NCBI GenBank assembly: GCA_024637035.1
Contig: JAGXFW010000026.1
Location: forward strand, 117,600-181,599
Length of the DNA: 64,000 bases
From: Actinomycetes bacterium
Lineage (GTDB): Bacteria; Actinomycetota; Thermoleophilia; RBG-16-64-13
Reading direction: 5' to 3'
Shown here: positions 8,331 through 15,315 of the stretch, one piece after another
Position numbering within the stretch: the stretch's first letter is position 1
Layout: the number at the start of each line of letters is the position of its first letter
Made by a program: the position numbers and the translations under genes
The notes under the pieces: generated by a model
The model's input: only the letters and a program-made list of their open reading frames with translations
Told to the model about the DNA's origin: nothing
Database searches by the model: none

Positions 8331-10016
8331 ATGAAGACGATCAGTGCGGAACTCGGCTTCTTCCTGCGGGGGACCGCGCAGCGCAGCCTCAAGTTGCTGC
8401 TCGCATACGTGGGCTTTCTCGTCGTCCTGGTATTGGTGTTCTCGACCCTCTTCGTGTACCTCATGGAGAGGCTCGAGGGACAAGAACACTCATACATCTC
8501 GGGCGTGTATTGGACGATCACGGTCATGACCACCCTCGGCTTCGGCGACATCACCTTCCACACCGACCCCGGGCGGGTCTTCGCCGGGATCGTGACGCTC
8601 GCGGGTTTCGTGTTCCTGCTCGTGCTGCTACCTTTCGCGATGATCAGCCTCTTCCTGGCCCCGTGGCTCGAAGAGCGCCTGCGCTCGCGGCCGTCTGAGC
8701 AACTCCCTGAGGACACTCGCGACCACGTGTTGATCAGTGGGTGGGATCCGGTCGCCCGTGCGCTGGTCGCGCGCCTGGCGGCCAAAGGCATCGAGTACGC
8801 GATCCTGGTGGAAGACGACGACGAAGCCCTCCGCCTGGAGGGCACGGGCGTGCGTGTGGTGCACGGCATCCCCACCGACGATTCGACCCTGACCGCGGCA
8901 CGGCTGCAGACCGCCCGGGCGCTCATCGCCAATATGAGCGACACCGACAACGCTAACCTTATCCTGAGCGCCCTCGCAGTGGCGCAGACGCCGGTGATCA
9001 CCGTGGCCGACTCGTCCGAAGGCGGGGAGATCCTCGAGTTGGCCGGGGCACACCTGGTGGTCTCGGTGAAGGATGTCCTCGGACGGTACATCGGAGTGCG
9101 CACCACTGTCCGCGGGGCGTATGCCCACGTCGTCGATACCTACGACGGCCTTCTCTTCGCCGAGATGCCCGTCCTCGGCACCCGGTTGGCTGGGAGCACC
9201 TTGGCTGAATCACGACTGCGAGAACTCACTGGAGTGTCGGTCGTGGGTCTGTGGCGGCGGGGCCGCTTCAGCCCGGCCACTGCCGACGCCCTCCTCGACG
9301 ACGATTCGGTCATCATGTTCACAGGCACCGCTGATCAACTGGAGACGCTGGAAGCAACGAGCGGGACGGGACAGATCGAAGACCATGTGATCATCCTCGG
9401 GTACGGCGCCGTGGGTCATTCGGTGGCCGAGTTCCTCACCGAGAACGGCGTGACCCACAACGTCGTGGACCGCACGCCCATGCAGGTGGCAGACGACGTG
9501 GAGTTCATCGAGGGCGACGCCAGCCGGCGCGGTGTGCTGCTGAGGGCGGGCATCACCGAGGCTACCGGCGTGGCCGTCACCACCAACGACGACGGCACGA
9601 ACATCTTCCTCACGCTGGCCACCCGGCACCTCGCCCCGCACGTGCGCATCGTCGCCCGCGCCAACCGCGAGGAGAACGTGAGTCAACTGTACGCCGCGGG
9701 AGCGGATTTCGTGGTGTCGGTGACGTCGGTCGGATCGAGCATCATGGTGAACTACCTCGAAGGCAAGAAGACGGTCTTTCTTACCGAGGGTGTCCACGTG
9801 TTCTGGCGAGAGGTCGGCCGGAGCCTCGTGGGCAAGGACTTGACCGAAGCCGGCGTGACCGCGGCGACGGAGGCGATCGTCGTGGGAGTGCGCTCGGGCG
9901 ATCACGGAGAGGTGCGCCCGCCCGCCCCAGACCTCGTGCTCGGTCAGGGGATGACACTACTCCTGGTCGGCAGCCCCCAGGCAGAGACCCGCTTCGACGA
10001 GAGCTTTCGGATCTGA
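8331..10016 (+). CDS. Two-TM potassium channel with tandem RCK (TrkA-N/TrkA-C) domains
   Basis: A 561-residue channel subunit in the inner membrane. Two hydrophobic helices (about residues 20-45 and 80-110) flank the pore loop, whose selectivity filter is TTLGFGD, a variant of TVGYGD. Two cytosolic regulator-of-K-conductance units follow: the first nucleotide-binding fold starts HVLISGWDPVARALV, the second HVIILGYGAVGHSVAEFL with the full GxGxxG. Each is followed by a TrkA-C-like segment. The start is ATG 8331 after AAGGGG; a GTG at 8274, five bases after a TAGACT -10-like box, is an alternative leaderless start. It stands alone, divergent from the bzd-like operon. Confidence 0.9.
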   Translation: MKTISAELGFFLRGTAQRSLKLLLAYVGFLVVLVLVFSTLFVYLMERLEGQEHSYISGVYWTITVMTTLGFGDITFHTDPGRVFAGIVTLAGFVFLLVLLPFAMISLFLAPWLEERLRSRPSEQLPEDTRDHVLISGWDPVARALVARLAAKGIEYAILVEDDDEALRLEGTGVRVVHGIPTDDSTLTAARLQTARALIANMSDTDNANLILSALAVAQTPVITVADSSEGGEILELAGAHLVVSVKDVLGRYIGVRTTVRGAYAHVVDTYDGLLFAEMPVLGTRLAGSTLAESRLRELTGVSVVGLWRRGRFSPATADALLDDDSVIMFTGTADQLETLEATSGTGQIEDHVIILGYGAVGHSVAEFLTENGVTHNVVDRTPMQVADDVEFIEGDASRRGVLLRAGITEATGVAVTTNDDGTNIFLTLATRHLAPHVRIVARANREENVSQLYAAGADFVVSVTSVGSSIMVNYLEGKKTVFLTEGVHVFWREVGRSLVGKDLTEAGVTAATEAIVVGVRSGDHGEVRPPAPDLVLGQGMTLLLVGSPQAETRFDESFRI

Positions 10017-10106
10017 GGGCTGCGCGGCGTACTGCGCCGGTCGTCCCTCGTCAGGTCGGTCTGGCCCGGAAGTAGGGTGCTCGATCGTACTCGTCCGTGG
10101 GCTGGA

Positions 10107-10721
10107 CTAGTCCTTCTCCCGAACGTCCCGACGCTGGAACAGCGGGAACGACGACGCTATCAGCAGTGCACCGATCACCACGAGCACGGCGGCATGACTC
10201 CAGTCCAAGCCTTTGTTGAGCGGGTCGCCACCCAGGTAGTAGTAGAACGGCGAGATCTTCTGCCACGCCGGATTGCCGGCGATCTCGCCGAGCGAGTTCA
10301 CGACATGCAGAGCGATCATGACGCCGATCGCGCCCCAGATGGCCGTGCCCTTGCGTCCCGTGCCCGCGCCGATGGCCAGCGAAAGCCCGCCTCCCACGAT
10401 GCCCACCAGCGTAAGCAAGATGCACATGGCGGCGATGTTCCACAAGGAGATGCCCAGGTCTCCGAGCAGTGACCCGAGAACTGTTCCGGCGAACGCCAGG
10501 ACGCCTACGATGCCGGCATAGAACACCATGGTGAACGCTTTCTCGGCGATCACGCGGCCGCGAGTGATCGGGTTGGCCAACAGGAGACCCATCGTGCGCT
10601 TGGCCTCCTCACCCGCTATGGCATTGGACCCTATCGAGATGGTGACCAGCATGATCATGATCGGCGCCATCATGCCGAAGGCTCGCGCGATGCTGCCCGC
10701 GAGAATCTCATTCAGTTGCAT
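10107..10721 (-). pseudogene. ABC-2 type permease fragment lacking its N-terminal part
   Basis: The 204 residues show the last five or so transmembrane helices and the C-terminal FQRRDV motif of an ABC-2 permease. The segment SIGSNAIAGEEAKRTMGLLLANPITRGRVI corresponds in position to the E/G-rich cytosolic loop after the second helix. Compared with the complete 267-residue homologue at 15316-16119 it lacks roughly the first 80 residues, including the first membrane helix. The break falls immediately beside the attC-like core site at 10730-10736, suggesting that cassette insertion or a later deletion removed the 5' part. An ATG remains but no ATPase partner is adjacent, so I treat it as a remnant. 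Confidence 0.65.
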
Positions 10722-10729
10722 TTCGCGTC

Positions 10730-10793
10730 ACCTAACGCCCACGGCATCAGCGGTAACGCGCGAGCGTTGTCCGTCAGCATGCCGCTGCTATTC
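10730..10793 (-). repeat. attC-like site 1
   Basis: Imperfect palindrome just after the ParE-like stop codon. Left arm ACGGCATCAGCGGTAACGC (10741-10759) pairs imperfectly with 10764-10784. On the minus strand it ends in GTTAGGT, a full GTTRRRY core; the opposite core (GAATAGC) is degenerate. Its inner sequence is similar to site 2, as expected of attC sites from one integron. Confidence 0.6.
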
Positions 10794-11096
10794 GTCGGTG
10801 GTGTCTTCGGGGGTGTCCGGGAGTTGCGCCGCGTACCAAGCCGCCACCACCCACACCGTGTCTGCTTCAACGCGGTAGAAGAAACGATACGGGTCGACGA
10901 TCACTTCGCGGAAGTGCAGATCCGGGAACTCGGGCACCCTGCGACCCGAGTTTGGGAACTCTGCCAGACGAGCGAGAGCATTCTCGACCCGCTGACGGAA
11001 TGCCAGGGCGGCAGCCGGCCTATCCGCGCGAATGTAGGCGAGCGCCGAGAGGAACTGAGCACGGGCCGGCGGAGTGAGTCTGACCTTGAGACTCAC
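10788..11096 (-). CDS. ParE/RelE-superfamily toxin
   Basis: A 102-residue toxin of the ParE/RelE fold: helical N-terminal half (RLTPPARAQFLSALAYIRADRPAAALAFRQRVENAL), then LAEFPNSGRRVPEFP and the strand-rich C-terminus FREVIVDPYRFFYRVEAD. The PNSGRRVPE...R.....YR.FY pattern is typical of ParE toxins (gyrase poisons) more than of ribosome-dependent RelE. The GTG start overlaps the antitoxin stop by 4 bp (GTGA), so toxin synthesis is translationally coupled. Its stop codon lies inside the attC-like palindrome, as is common for gene cassettes. Confidence 0.88.
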   Translation of the reverse strand: MSLKVRLTPPARAQFLSALAYIRADRPAAALAFRQRVENALARLAEFPNSGRRVPEFPDLHFREVIVDPYRFFYRVEADTVWVVAAWYAAQLPDTPEDTTDE

Positions 11097-11368
11097 GACA
11101 CGTCGAGCAGTGCGTCAGCCTCCGCCATGACAACGTCCAAGTCGCACCCTTTGCCGGCTGCGATGTCCGCCTCCCCTCGAACCAGCAGACGCAGGATGGC
11201 AAGCTCGTGCTGGGTTCGTTCGTACGACCCAGCGCTGACCAAGACCGCCGAAGCGCGCCCATGTTGCGTGATGTACACCGGCTCACCAGAAGCCGAAGCG
11301 CGCTTCACGATTCCGGACGCATCCTGCCGCAGCTCGCTTATGGGGACTATAGTCGGAAATACACTCAT
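11093..11368 (-). CDS. Phd/YefM-family antitoxin
   Basis: A 91-residue antitoxin. The N-terminal Phd/YefM DNA-binding domain reads VPISELRQDASGIVKRAS...EPVYITQHGRASAVLVSAGSYE (split here for length) and the acidic C-terminal helix (VVMAEADALLDVS) would wrap the toxin. The start is certain: AAAGGAGGT lies eight bases upstream of ATG 11368. Upstream, TACAAT at 11400-11395 (minus) is a good -10, and TGGTAC/GTACCA half-sites flanking the start region may be an operator for autoregulation. First gene of a two-gene cassette with the ParE-like toxin. Confidence 0.88.
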   Translation of the reverse strand: MSVFPTIVPISELRQDASGIVKRASASGEPVYITQHGRASAVLVSAGSYERTQHELAILRLLVRGEADIAAGKGCDLDVVMAEADALLDVS

Positions 11369-11434
11369 CAATGGTACCTCCTTTGATAGCGAATATTGTA
11401 CCACCAACGATGTGCATGCGGGCGGGGTGCGTAC

Positions 11435-11497
11435 GGATAGCGGGCACGGCATCAGCGGCAGCGCGAAGCGCTGTCTGGCTGGATGCCGTTGTTATGC
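11435..11497 (-). repeat. attC-like site 2
   Basis: Imperfect palindrome directly at the HigA stop codon. Arms 11447-11464 (CGGCATCAGCGGCAGCGC) and 11468-11488 pair almost throughout, with a GAA loop and unpaired bases. The minus-strand 5' core is GCATAAC (6/7 to RYYYAAC); the 3' core GCTATCC is degenerate. The core inner segment resembles site 1. Confidence 0.58.
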
Positions 11498-11806
11498 GAC
11501 CTTCAGCGGCTCGATCTGCTCTACTTTCTGGCCGATGGACTGCTCAGCATCCCACAGGTCCACGGCGCGCTGAGCGTTGAGCCAGAACTCCGCTGAGTTG
11601 CCGAACAAGCGGGCAAGACGCAGTGCCATCTCAGGACTGACAGCACGGCGTTCGCGCAGCAACTCGTTGACTGTCTGACGGGAGACGTCGAGCGAGGCGG
11701 CGAGACGGGCGACCGTCAGATCGTAGTCGGGCATGAAGTCCTCGCGCAACATCTCCCCGGGATGGGTCGGCTGCACTCTTCGCTTGGTCGTGTTCGGAAT
11801 ACTCAT
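11492..11806 (-). CDS. higA: HigA-family antitoxin (XRE HTH)
   Basis: A 104-residue antitoxin. HPGEMLREDFMPDYDLTVARLA leads into a helix-turn-helix LAASLDVSRQTVNELLRERRAVSPEMALRLARLFGNS (given in parts: recognition helix SRQTVNELL), then the typical AEFWLNAQRAVDLWDAE. This is the plasmid-maintenance HigA pattern. It follows HigB by 15 bp, keeping the toxin-first order of higBA, and should repress the operon through the overlapping palindromes at 12120-12136. Its TAA lies within attC-like site 2. Confidence 0.9.
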   Translation of the reverse strand: MSIPNTTKRRVQPTHPGEMLREDFMPDYDLTVARLAASLDVSRQTVNELLRERRAVSPEMALRLARLFGNSAEFWLNAQRAVDLWDAEQSIGQKVEQIEPLKVA

Positions 11807-11821
11807 GCTGGCACCTCGGCC

Positions 11822-12103
11822 CTAGTGGTAGTCGGTGATCCCCACATCGTGCGCGTCGCCCTCTGCGAAGCCAAAGCAGATACGCCACTGATCGTTGATC
11901 GAGATCGCGTACTGGCCCTTGCGATCGCCTTCGAGCGCGTGGAGGCGGTTTCCCGGCGGCACCCGCAGGTCCTCGACGCGTGCCTCCAGATCGATGTACT
12001 CGAGTTTGCGTATGGCCCGCTTGACGATGTCCGGCGGCAAACGTCGCGACGTGCCCGTCACGTACAGGGACTGCGTCTCGGCGTCGGCAAAGGACCTGAT
12101 CAC
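11822..12103 (-). CDS. higB: HigB-family toxin
   Basis: A 93-residue RelE-superfamily mRNA interferase of the HigB type: IRSFADAETQSLYVTG at the N-terminus, then LPPDIVKRAIRKLEYID, the conserved LRVPPGNRLHALEGDRKGQ and the C-terminal WRICFGF...DVGITDYH. I start it at GTG 12103 because a promoter -10 box ends six bases upstream, which implies a leaderless transcript beginning at this codon. An in-frame TTG at 12109 would lie upstream of the predicted transcript start. First gene of the higBA cassette. Confidence 0.9.
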   Translation of the reverse strand: MIRSFADAETQSLYVTGTSRRLPPDIVKRAIRKLEYIDLEARVEDLRVPPGNRLHALEGDRKGQYAISINDQWRICFGFAEGDAHDVGITDYH

Positions 12104-12109
12104 CGACAA

Positions 12110-12138
12110 ACTGTACTATGTCACGTGACACGTGTCAA
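12110..12138 (-). promoter_or_regulatory. higBA promoter with overlapping palindromic operators
   Basis: TTGACA (12138-12133), 17-bp spacer, TACAGT (12115-12110), minus strand. The spacer carries two perfect 10-bp palindromes sharing three bases, GTCACGTGAC (12120-12129) and GACACGTGTC (12127-12136), ideally placed for repression by HigA. The transcript is predicted to start at the HigB GTG. Confidence 0.72.
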
Positions 12139-12159
12139 CAGCGGGGGTCCGGCGGGTTC

Positions 12160-12234
12160 GCATAACGTGTTGCGCGTAACCCGCGCGCCGAGCGAGTCCA
12201 GCATAACTGAGCGCTTCTGCGCGTCGGGTTGATG
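12160..12234 (-). repeat. attC-like site 3
   Basis: On the minus strand it ends in GTTATGC (6/7 to GTTRRRY). Internal arms AACCCGCGCGC (12178-12188) and GCGCGTCGGGTT (12219-12230) pair with one extra-helical base, a feature used for strand recognition in real attC sites. The other core (CATCAAC) is weak. A further GCATAAC lies in the middle. Confidence 0.5.
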
Positions 12235-12403
12235 CGCTTCTTGGGCGGCGGCGTGGGAGGCAACTGCGGTCAAGAGCCGCCCGACTGCCCCCTCAAGAAA
12301 TGCGATGTTACACGTCGAACGAGTGCGGCTGACGTAGAGCGCGCCGACGAAGCCGACCAGCGCGGCACGATCAAGAACAACGTAATCGCGCCCACCGCTT
12401 GAC

Positions 12404-12627
12404 CTAGGCCGAACCTTCAGGCGACTCCGCTTGCGGCTGTGCCCACCAAATTATCAGCATGATGATTCCGGCGATCGGAATGAGGCCGTACAGTTGCCAC
12501 CATCCGTTCTTGCCGACGCGACCAGCGTGACGAACAACGTAAACCACCAAAACTCAGGCCGTGAGGCGCGGCCGCTGAAGTCAGCGTACTTTGTCAAACG
12601 CACGCGAATCGATTCTGGAAAGCTCAC
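12404..12627 (-). pseudogene. DUF805 membrane protein remnant
   Basis: Reading from GTG 12627, KYADFSGRASRPEFWWFTLF is the classic DUF805 N-terminus. After about 40 residues the frame is lost. The next frame gives VGKNGWWQLYGLIPIAGIIM followed by LIIWWAQPQAESPEG, the typical DUF805 C-terminus, ending at TAG 12404. The middle section with its membrane helix and RRLHD-like motif is missing between them. The gene is therefore frameshifted and internally deleted. It lies between attC-like sites 4 and 3, so it was probably a cassette. The 160 bp between it and site 3 hold a stretch reading VGAITLFLIVP that may be another DUF805 piece. Confidence 0.6.
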
Positions 12628-12716
12628 GGCGTTTCTCAGTCTGACGTGGTGGGCATCAACGGCGCTTCGGGATGAGTCCAGCTCACGGTCGAGAGAACTC
12701 ACAGGCTCCTCCGTGC

Positions 12717-12801
12717 GCCCAACGGCTCGCGGATAAACTGCGAGCCCCGCGGCCACGTCTCGCCGCGATGCCTTGGCGAGCCAGCTGTCCGCTTGTTGGG
12801 C
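12717..12801 (-). repeat. attC-like site 4 (best-conserved)
   Basis: An 85-bp site with perfect cores at both ends: GCCCAAC (12717-12723, RYYYAAC) and GTTGGGC (12795-12801, GTTRRRY). Inner arms GCTCGC/GCGAGC and GCGGATAAACTGC/AGCGGACAGCTGGC give the L''/L' pairing. It starts 38 bp after the stop of the membrane-protein cassette. Confidence 0.72.
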
Positions 12802-12839
12802 GTTCACGGTTCGTCCGCGGGCACGGACTCCATCGGGGC

Positions 12840-13322
12840 TCATGGCCCCGAGGTCGCCGGAACGGTGGATAGCACCCGTCCTGCCGTCGAGAGACGCACG
12901 GCGACGACGAGTGCGAGGACGGACACCGCCCCCAGTGCGCCCACACCGATGAATGCGCCGACGTAGAAAGGTGTCAAGTCGAGCGTTCGCCCCATCTCCT
13001 CGGACAGGCGACTGCCGGGGCCATAGGCCGCCTGCGCGTAGGTGAACCACACCGCCACCACGGCTGCGCACGCTCTCATGGGCCAGTTCCCGGCGACCAG
13101 GAGCAGTGCACACAGTGCGCCCACGATCAGCATGCCGACCTCGGCCGGCGGCGCGGCGCTCCAGAGAGCCCAGCGTGGAAGGAGGTTCACCGCGGACACC
13201 GCATCGCGGCTGTGGCCGAACTGCGCCAGAGTTACTACAAGCATCGTCAAAGCGCACACCAGGCCGAGGATACCGCCGATGAGTAGCACCCACCTCAGCG
13301 CATTCCGTGAGCTTGCGTCCAC
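12840..13322 (-). CDS. Cassette-borne four-TM membrane protein, hypothetical
   Basis: A 160-residue protein with four hydrophobic segments (about residues 10-32, 60-80, 82-100 and 122-147) and short polar loops; no motif I recognise. The GTG start is well supported by AGGAGGGG five bases upstream. The gene fits a cassette exactly: a GTTAGGC core lies 37 bp upstream of the start and attC-like site 4 lies 38 bp after the stop. Proteins of this kind (small polytopic membrane proteins of unknown function) are common in integron cassettes. Function unknown. Confidence 0.7.
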   Translation of the reverse strand: MDASSRNALRWVLLIGGILGLVCALTMLVVTLAQFGHSRDAVSAVNLLPRWALWSAAPPAEVGMLIVGALCALLLVAGNWPMRACAAVVAVWFTYAQAAYGPGSRLSEEMGRTLDLTPFYVGAFIGVGALGAVSVLALVVAVRLSTAGRVLSTVPATSGP

Positions 13323-13715
13323 TGCCCCTCCTATCGTCGGGCCCTACTGGGTTGATACGCCTAACAACCATTATCCAGTTTGCAGAACTCCAATACGAGC
13401 CAACTCCCAGTCTGCCTAACCATACCAGTCGAAACGGACGGATCGACCCCAAGCCCGCGGACGACCGCAGAATGAGCAACCCCCCTCTCACGCGCATCAT
13501 AGATAGACAGACTGCATAAGTCACGCCACCGCTCTTCAACCGGCCGCGCCCGCCGGGGCGGCGGGCACCGCGCTGACGGCTGAGGTGGCGTGAGAGGCCC
13601 CCGAACACCCCGCCCCCCGACATTCCGGTTCCCCCGCCGGGGCGACTCATTGTAGGGTAGTAGGGGTGGAGCGCCGCGCGGAGTGCGCGCCGAGGAACAC
13701 ACGGGAGGGATCTTC
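13323..13715. other. Intergenic region at the edge of the cassette cluster
   Basis: No gene seen in 393 bp. It holds GCCTAAC at 13359-13365 (on the minus strand GTTAGGC, the presumed 5' boundary of the first cassette) and again at 13414-13420. No palindrome joins these two, so I do not call a further attC. Its base composition is less GC-rich than the flanking core genes. The ABC ATPase start region follows. Confidence 0.4.
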
Positions 13716-14432
13716 ATGGCTGTGAACGCAGCGGTCGACCGGGCTCCTGGTCGCCCCATCATCGAGGCCATCGGCGTACACAAGGTGTACCTCACCGGTA
13801 CGTTGGAGGTCCCCGCCCTGCGCGGCGTCGACCTCACCATCGCACGAGGTGAGATGGTCGCGATCATGGGCCCTTCGGGCTGCGGAAAGACCACCCTGCT
13901 GAATACTCTCTCGGGGTTGGACGACCTCACGGCGGGCCAGGTGCTCATCGAAGGCGAGCCCCTGCACGACATGTCGGACAAGGAGCGCACCCGCTATCGC
14001 GCCCAGCGTATGGGGTTCGTCTTCCAACTGTTCAATCTCCTGCCGGTCTTGAGCGCCGCCGAGAACGTCGAGTTGCCCCTGCTCGTGGCCGGGAAGAAGA
14101 TGTCGGAGGCGAGGGCGGCAGCGGTGCGCGCGCTCGAGATGGTGGGCCTGGCCGGCGAGGAGAGCAAGCGCCCCGCCGAGATGTCCGGCGGACAGCAGCA
14201 GCGGGTGAGCATCGCCCGGGCGCTGGTGAACAACCCCGCCATCGTCTGGGCCGACGAGCCCACGGGCAGCCTCGACAGCGAGACCGCCGCCGAGGTCATG
14301 GACCTGCTCGTCGAGCTACGAGTAGGGGCCGGTGCGTCGGTGCCCTGGCGTGGCGTACTCAGAGAGCATCGCGAGCCTCTTGGCAGTCGGCCGGACGGCG
14401 CGAGAGATCGACCTAGCCCCAACCGTAGTTGA
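13716..14432 (+). pseudogene. LolD/MacB-type ABC ATPase, C-terminally truncated
   Basis: Walker A is GPSGCGKTT, the Q-loop region [22 protein letters not shown], the signature [15 protein letters not shown], and Walker [15 protein letters not shown]. After MDLLVELR (about residue 204) the sequence turns into an Arg/Gly/Pro-rich tail with no H-loop (normally VTHD), so ATP hydrolysis should fail. The broken end overlaps the convergent lipoprotein gene by 20 bp. ATG 13716 is preceded by GGGAGGGA. No cognate FtsX-like permease is adjacent. It is probably a remnant damaged in the rearrangements around the cassette cluster. Confidence 0.7.
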
Positions 14433-14841
14433 CGATGATCCACGACTCCCGTTCTGCGTCCCACGAGAGCTCGTATGTCCAGTCGTACCGACCACTGTCC
14501 ATGCTGACTCCGGAGCGCGTCACCTTGACCTCGAAGGAGACCTCGTATGTCGCCCGAGACGCGGTTCGCGATGCCTCCCGGATCTCGAGCACCTCGAGCG
14601 AGTCCAGCGGTTCCGACACCATGCCGGCGTACATGCCGTCCATGAACGAGGACTGGCGGACCCAGTCGCCCTGCTCCCACGCCTCGAAGTAAGCCGCCAA
14701 GACGGATTCCGGGTCGCTCACGTCGACGTCAGCCGGGTTCGACGCGCCGCCGGAAGCGCAGCCGCACACGAGCAACACGCCGGCGACCACGATGATCGTC
14801 GCGGCCAGCAAAGGACGCGATCCCCGAAAGCGCTCACGCAT
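14413..14841 (-). CDS. Small lipoprotein, NTF2-like
   Basis: A 142-residue exported lipoprotein. A Lys/Arg-poor signal peptide ([21 protein letters not shown]) ends in a lipobox-like [10 protein letters not shown]. The mature part begins with [19 protein letters not shown], a pattern seen in NTF2/SnoaL-like and DUF4829-type domains, and ends [13 protein letters not shown] 14841 overlaps the stop of the PH-domain gene by 8 bp. It is the last gene of a four-gene minus-strand run with the ABC-2 exporter and may work with it at the cell surface (inference). Confidence 0.7.
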   Translation of the reverse strand: MRERFRGSRPLLAATIIVVAGVLLVCGCASGGASNPADVDVSDPESVLAAYFEAWEQGDWVRQSSFMDGMYAGMVSEPLDSLEVLEIREASRTASRATYEVSFEVKVTRSGVSMDSGRYDWTYELSWDAERESWIIVNYGWG

Positions 14842-15301
14842 GGGATCCCCCGACCAGACGGCCGCCACTGCGTCTCAGCCCGGTCTTGGCAGCGATCAGC
14901 GTGAGGAACTCCTCGCGGTCGAGCGGAGAGATCATGGTCGTCGACAGGAGTCCCGAACCCGTGCGGATCGCGAGGCGGTCGAGAGAGAGCGCCGGCGCGC
15001 TCAGCAGGTTGCGAGTCGGCGTGACCTCCTCGATTGCCGCAAGTGAGACCCTCTGACGGAACACGCCGAACCAGATGATCAGCTCATCTGACCCGACGCC
15101 GTAGCGGATGGGGATGACCAGAAGCCCGTAGAGCGCGGCCACGGTCGCGCATATGAGCCCGGCAACGGCGATCTCCCCGCGGTCGCGGCTTGCGAGACTC
15201 GCGCCCAACGCTGTCAGAGACGCCAACGGAGGCAGGAAGAGGATGACCCTAAGCCACCAATCGACTTTCGACGCGAACCACACTACGGACGCTTCCGGCA
15301 T
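14834..15301 (-). CDS. Two-TM protein with bacterial PH-like domain
   Basis: A 155-residue membrane protein: two hydrophobic helices (about residues 14-33 and 44-65) are followed by a PH-like strand set (YGVGSDELIIWFGVFRQRVSLAAIEEV, then LDRLAIRTGSGLLSTTMISP, REEFLTLIAAKT). This is the usual layout of bPH_2/DUF304-like proteins. The start is ATG 15301 with GGGAGG nine bases upstream, 14 bp after the ABC-2 permease stop. Function unknown; the operon context suggests a membrane role linked to the exporter. Confidence 0.72.
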   Translation of the reverse strand: MPEASVVWFASKVDWWLRVILFLPPLASLTALGASLASRDRGEIAVAGLICATVAALYGLLVIPIRYGVGSDELIIWFGVFRQRVSLAAIEEVTPTRNLLSAPALSLDRLAIRTGSGLLSTTMISPLDREEFLTLIAAKTGLRRSGGRLVGGSHA

Positions 15302-15315
15302 GGAATCGAGCCTCC

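Larger units (their letters stand above)
10730..13365. mobile_element. Integron-like gene cassette cluster without integrase (CALIN-like)
   Basis: A run of small genes, all on the minus strand, each followed by an imperfect palindrome with attC-like organisation: 12840-13322 membrane protein, DUF805 remnant, higBA, and a Phd/ParE pair. The palindromes are at 12717-12801, 12160-12234, 11435-11497 and 10730-10793. A GTTAGGC core (minus, 13365-13359) marks the likely 5' edge. Ends of the RYYYAAC...GTTRRRY type are perfect at 12717-12801 and partial elsewhere. Toxin-antitoxin cassettes are typical of sedentary integrons. No IntI is visible within the window, so this would be a CALIN or the distal part of a larger integron. 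Confidence 0.62.

Noticed and set aside
13359..13420. A fifth attC site between the two GCCTAAC boxes
   Set aside because: Both boxes have the same orientation and the 48 bp between them have no matching inverted arms; only the first is kept as a likely cassette boundary.
14310..14432. Programmed frameshift to restore the end of the truncated LolD-type ATPase
   Set aside because: None of the three frames after 14330 shows an H-loop (VTHD-type) or the usual C-terminal strand, so a shift would not rebuild the protein.
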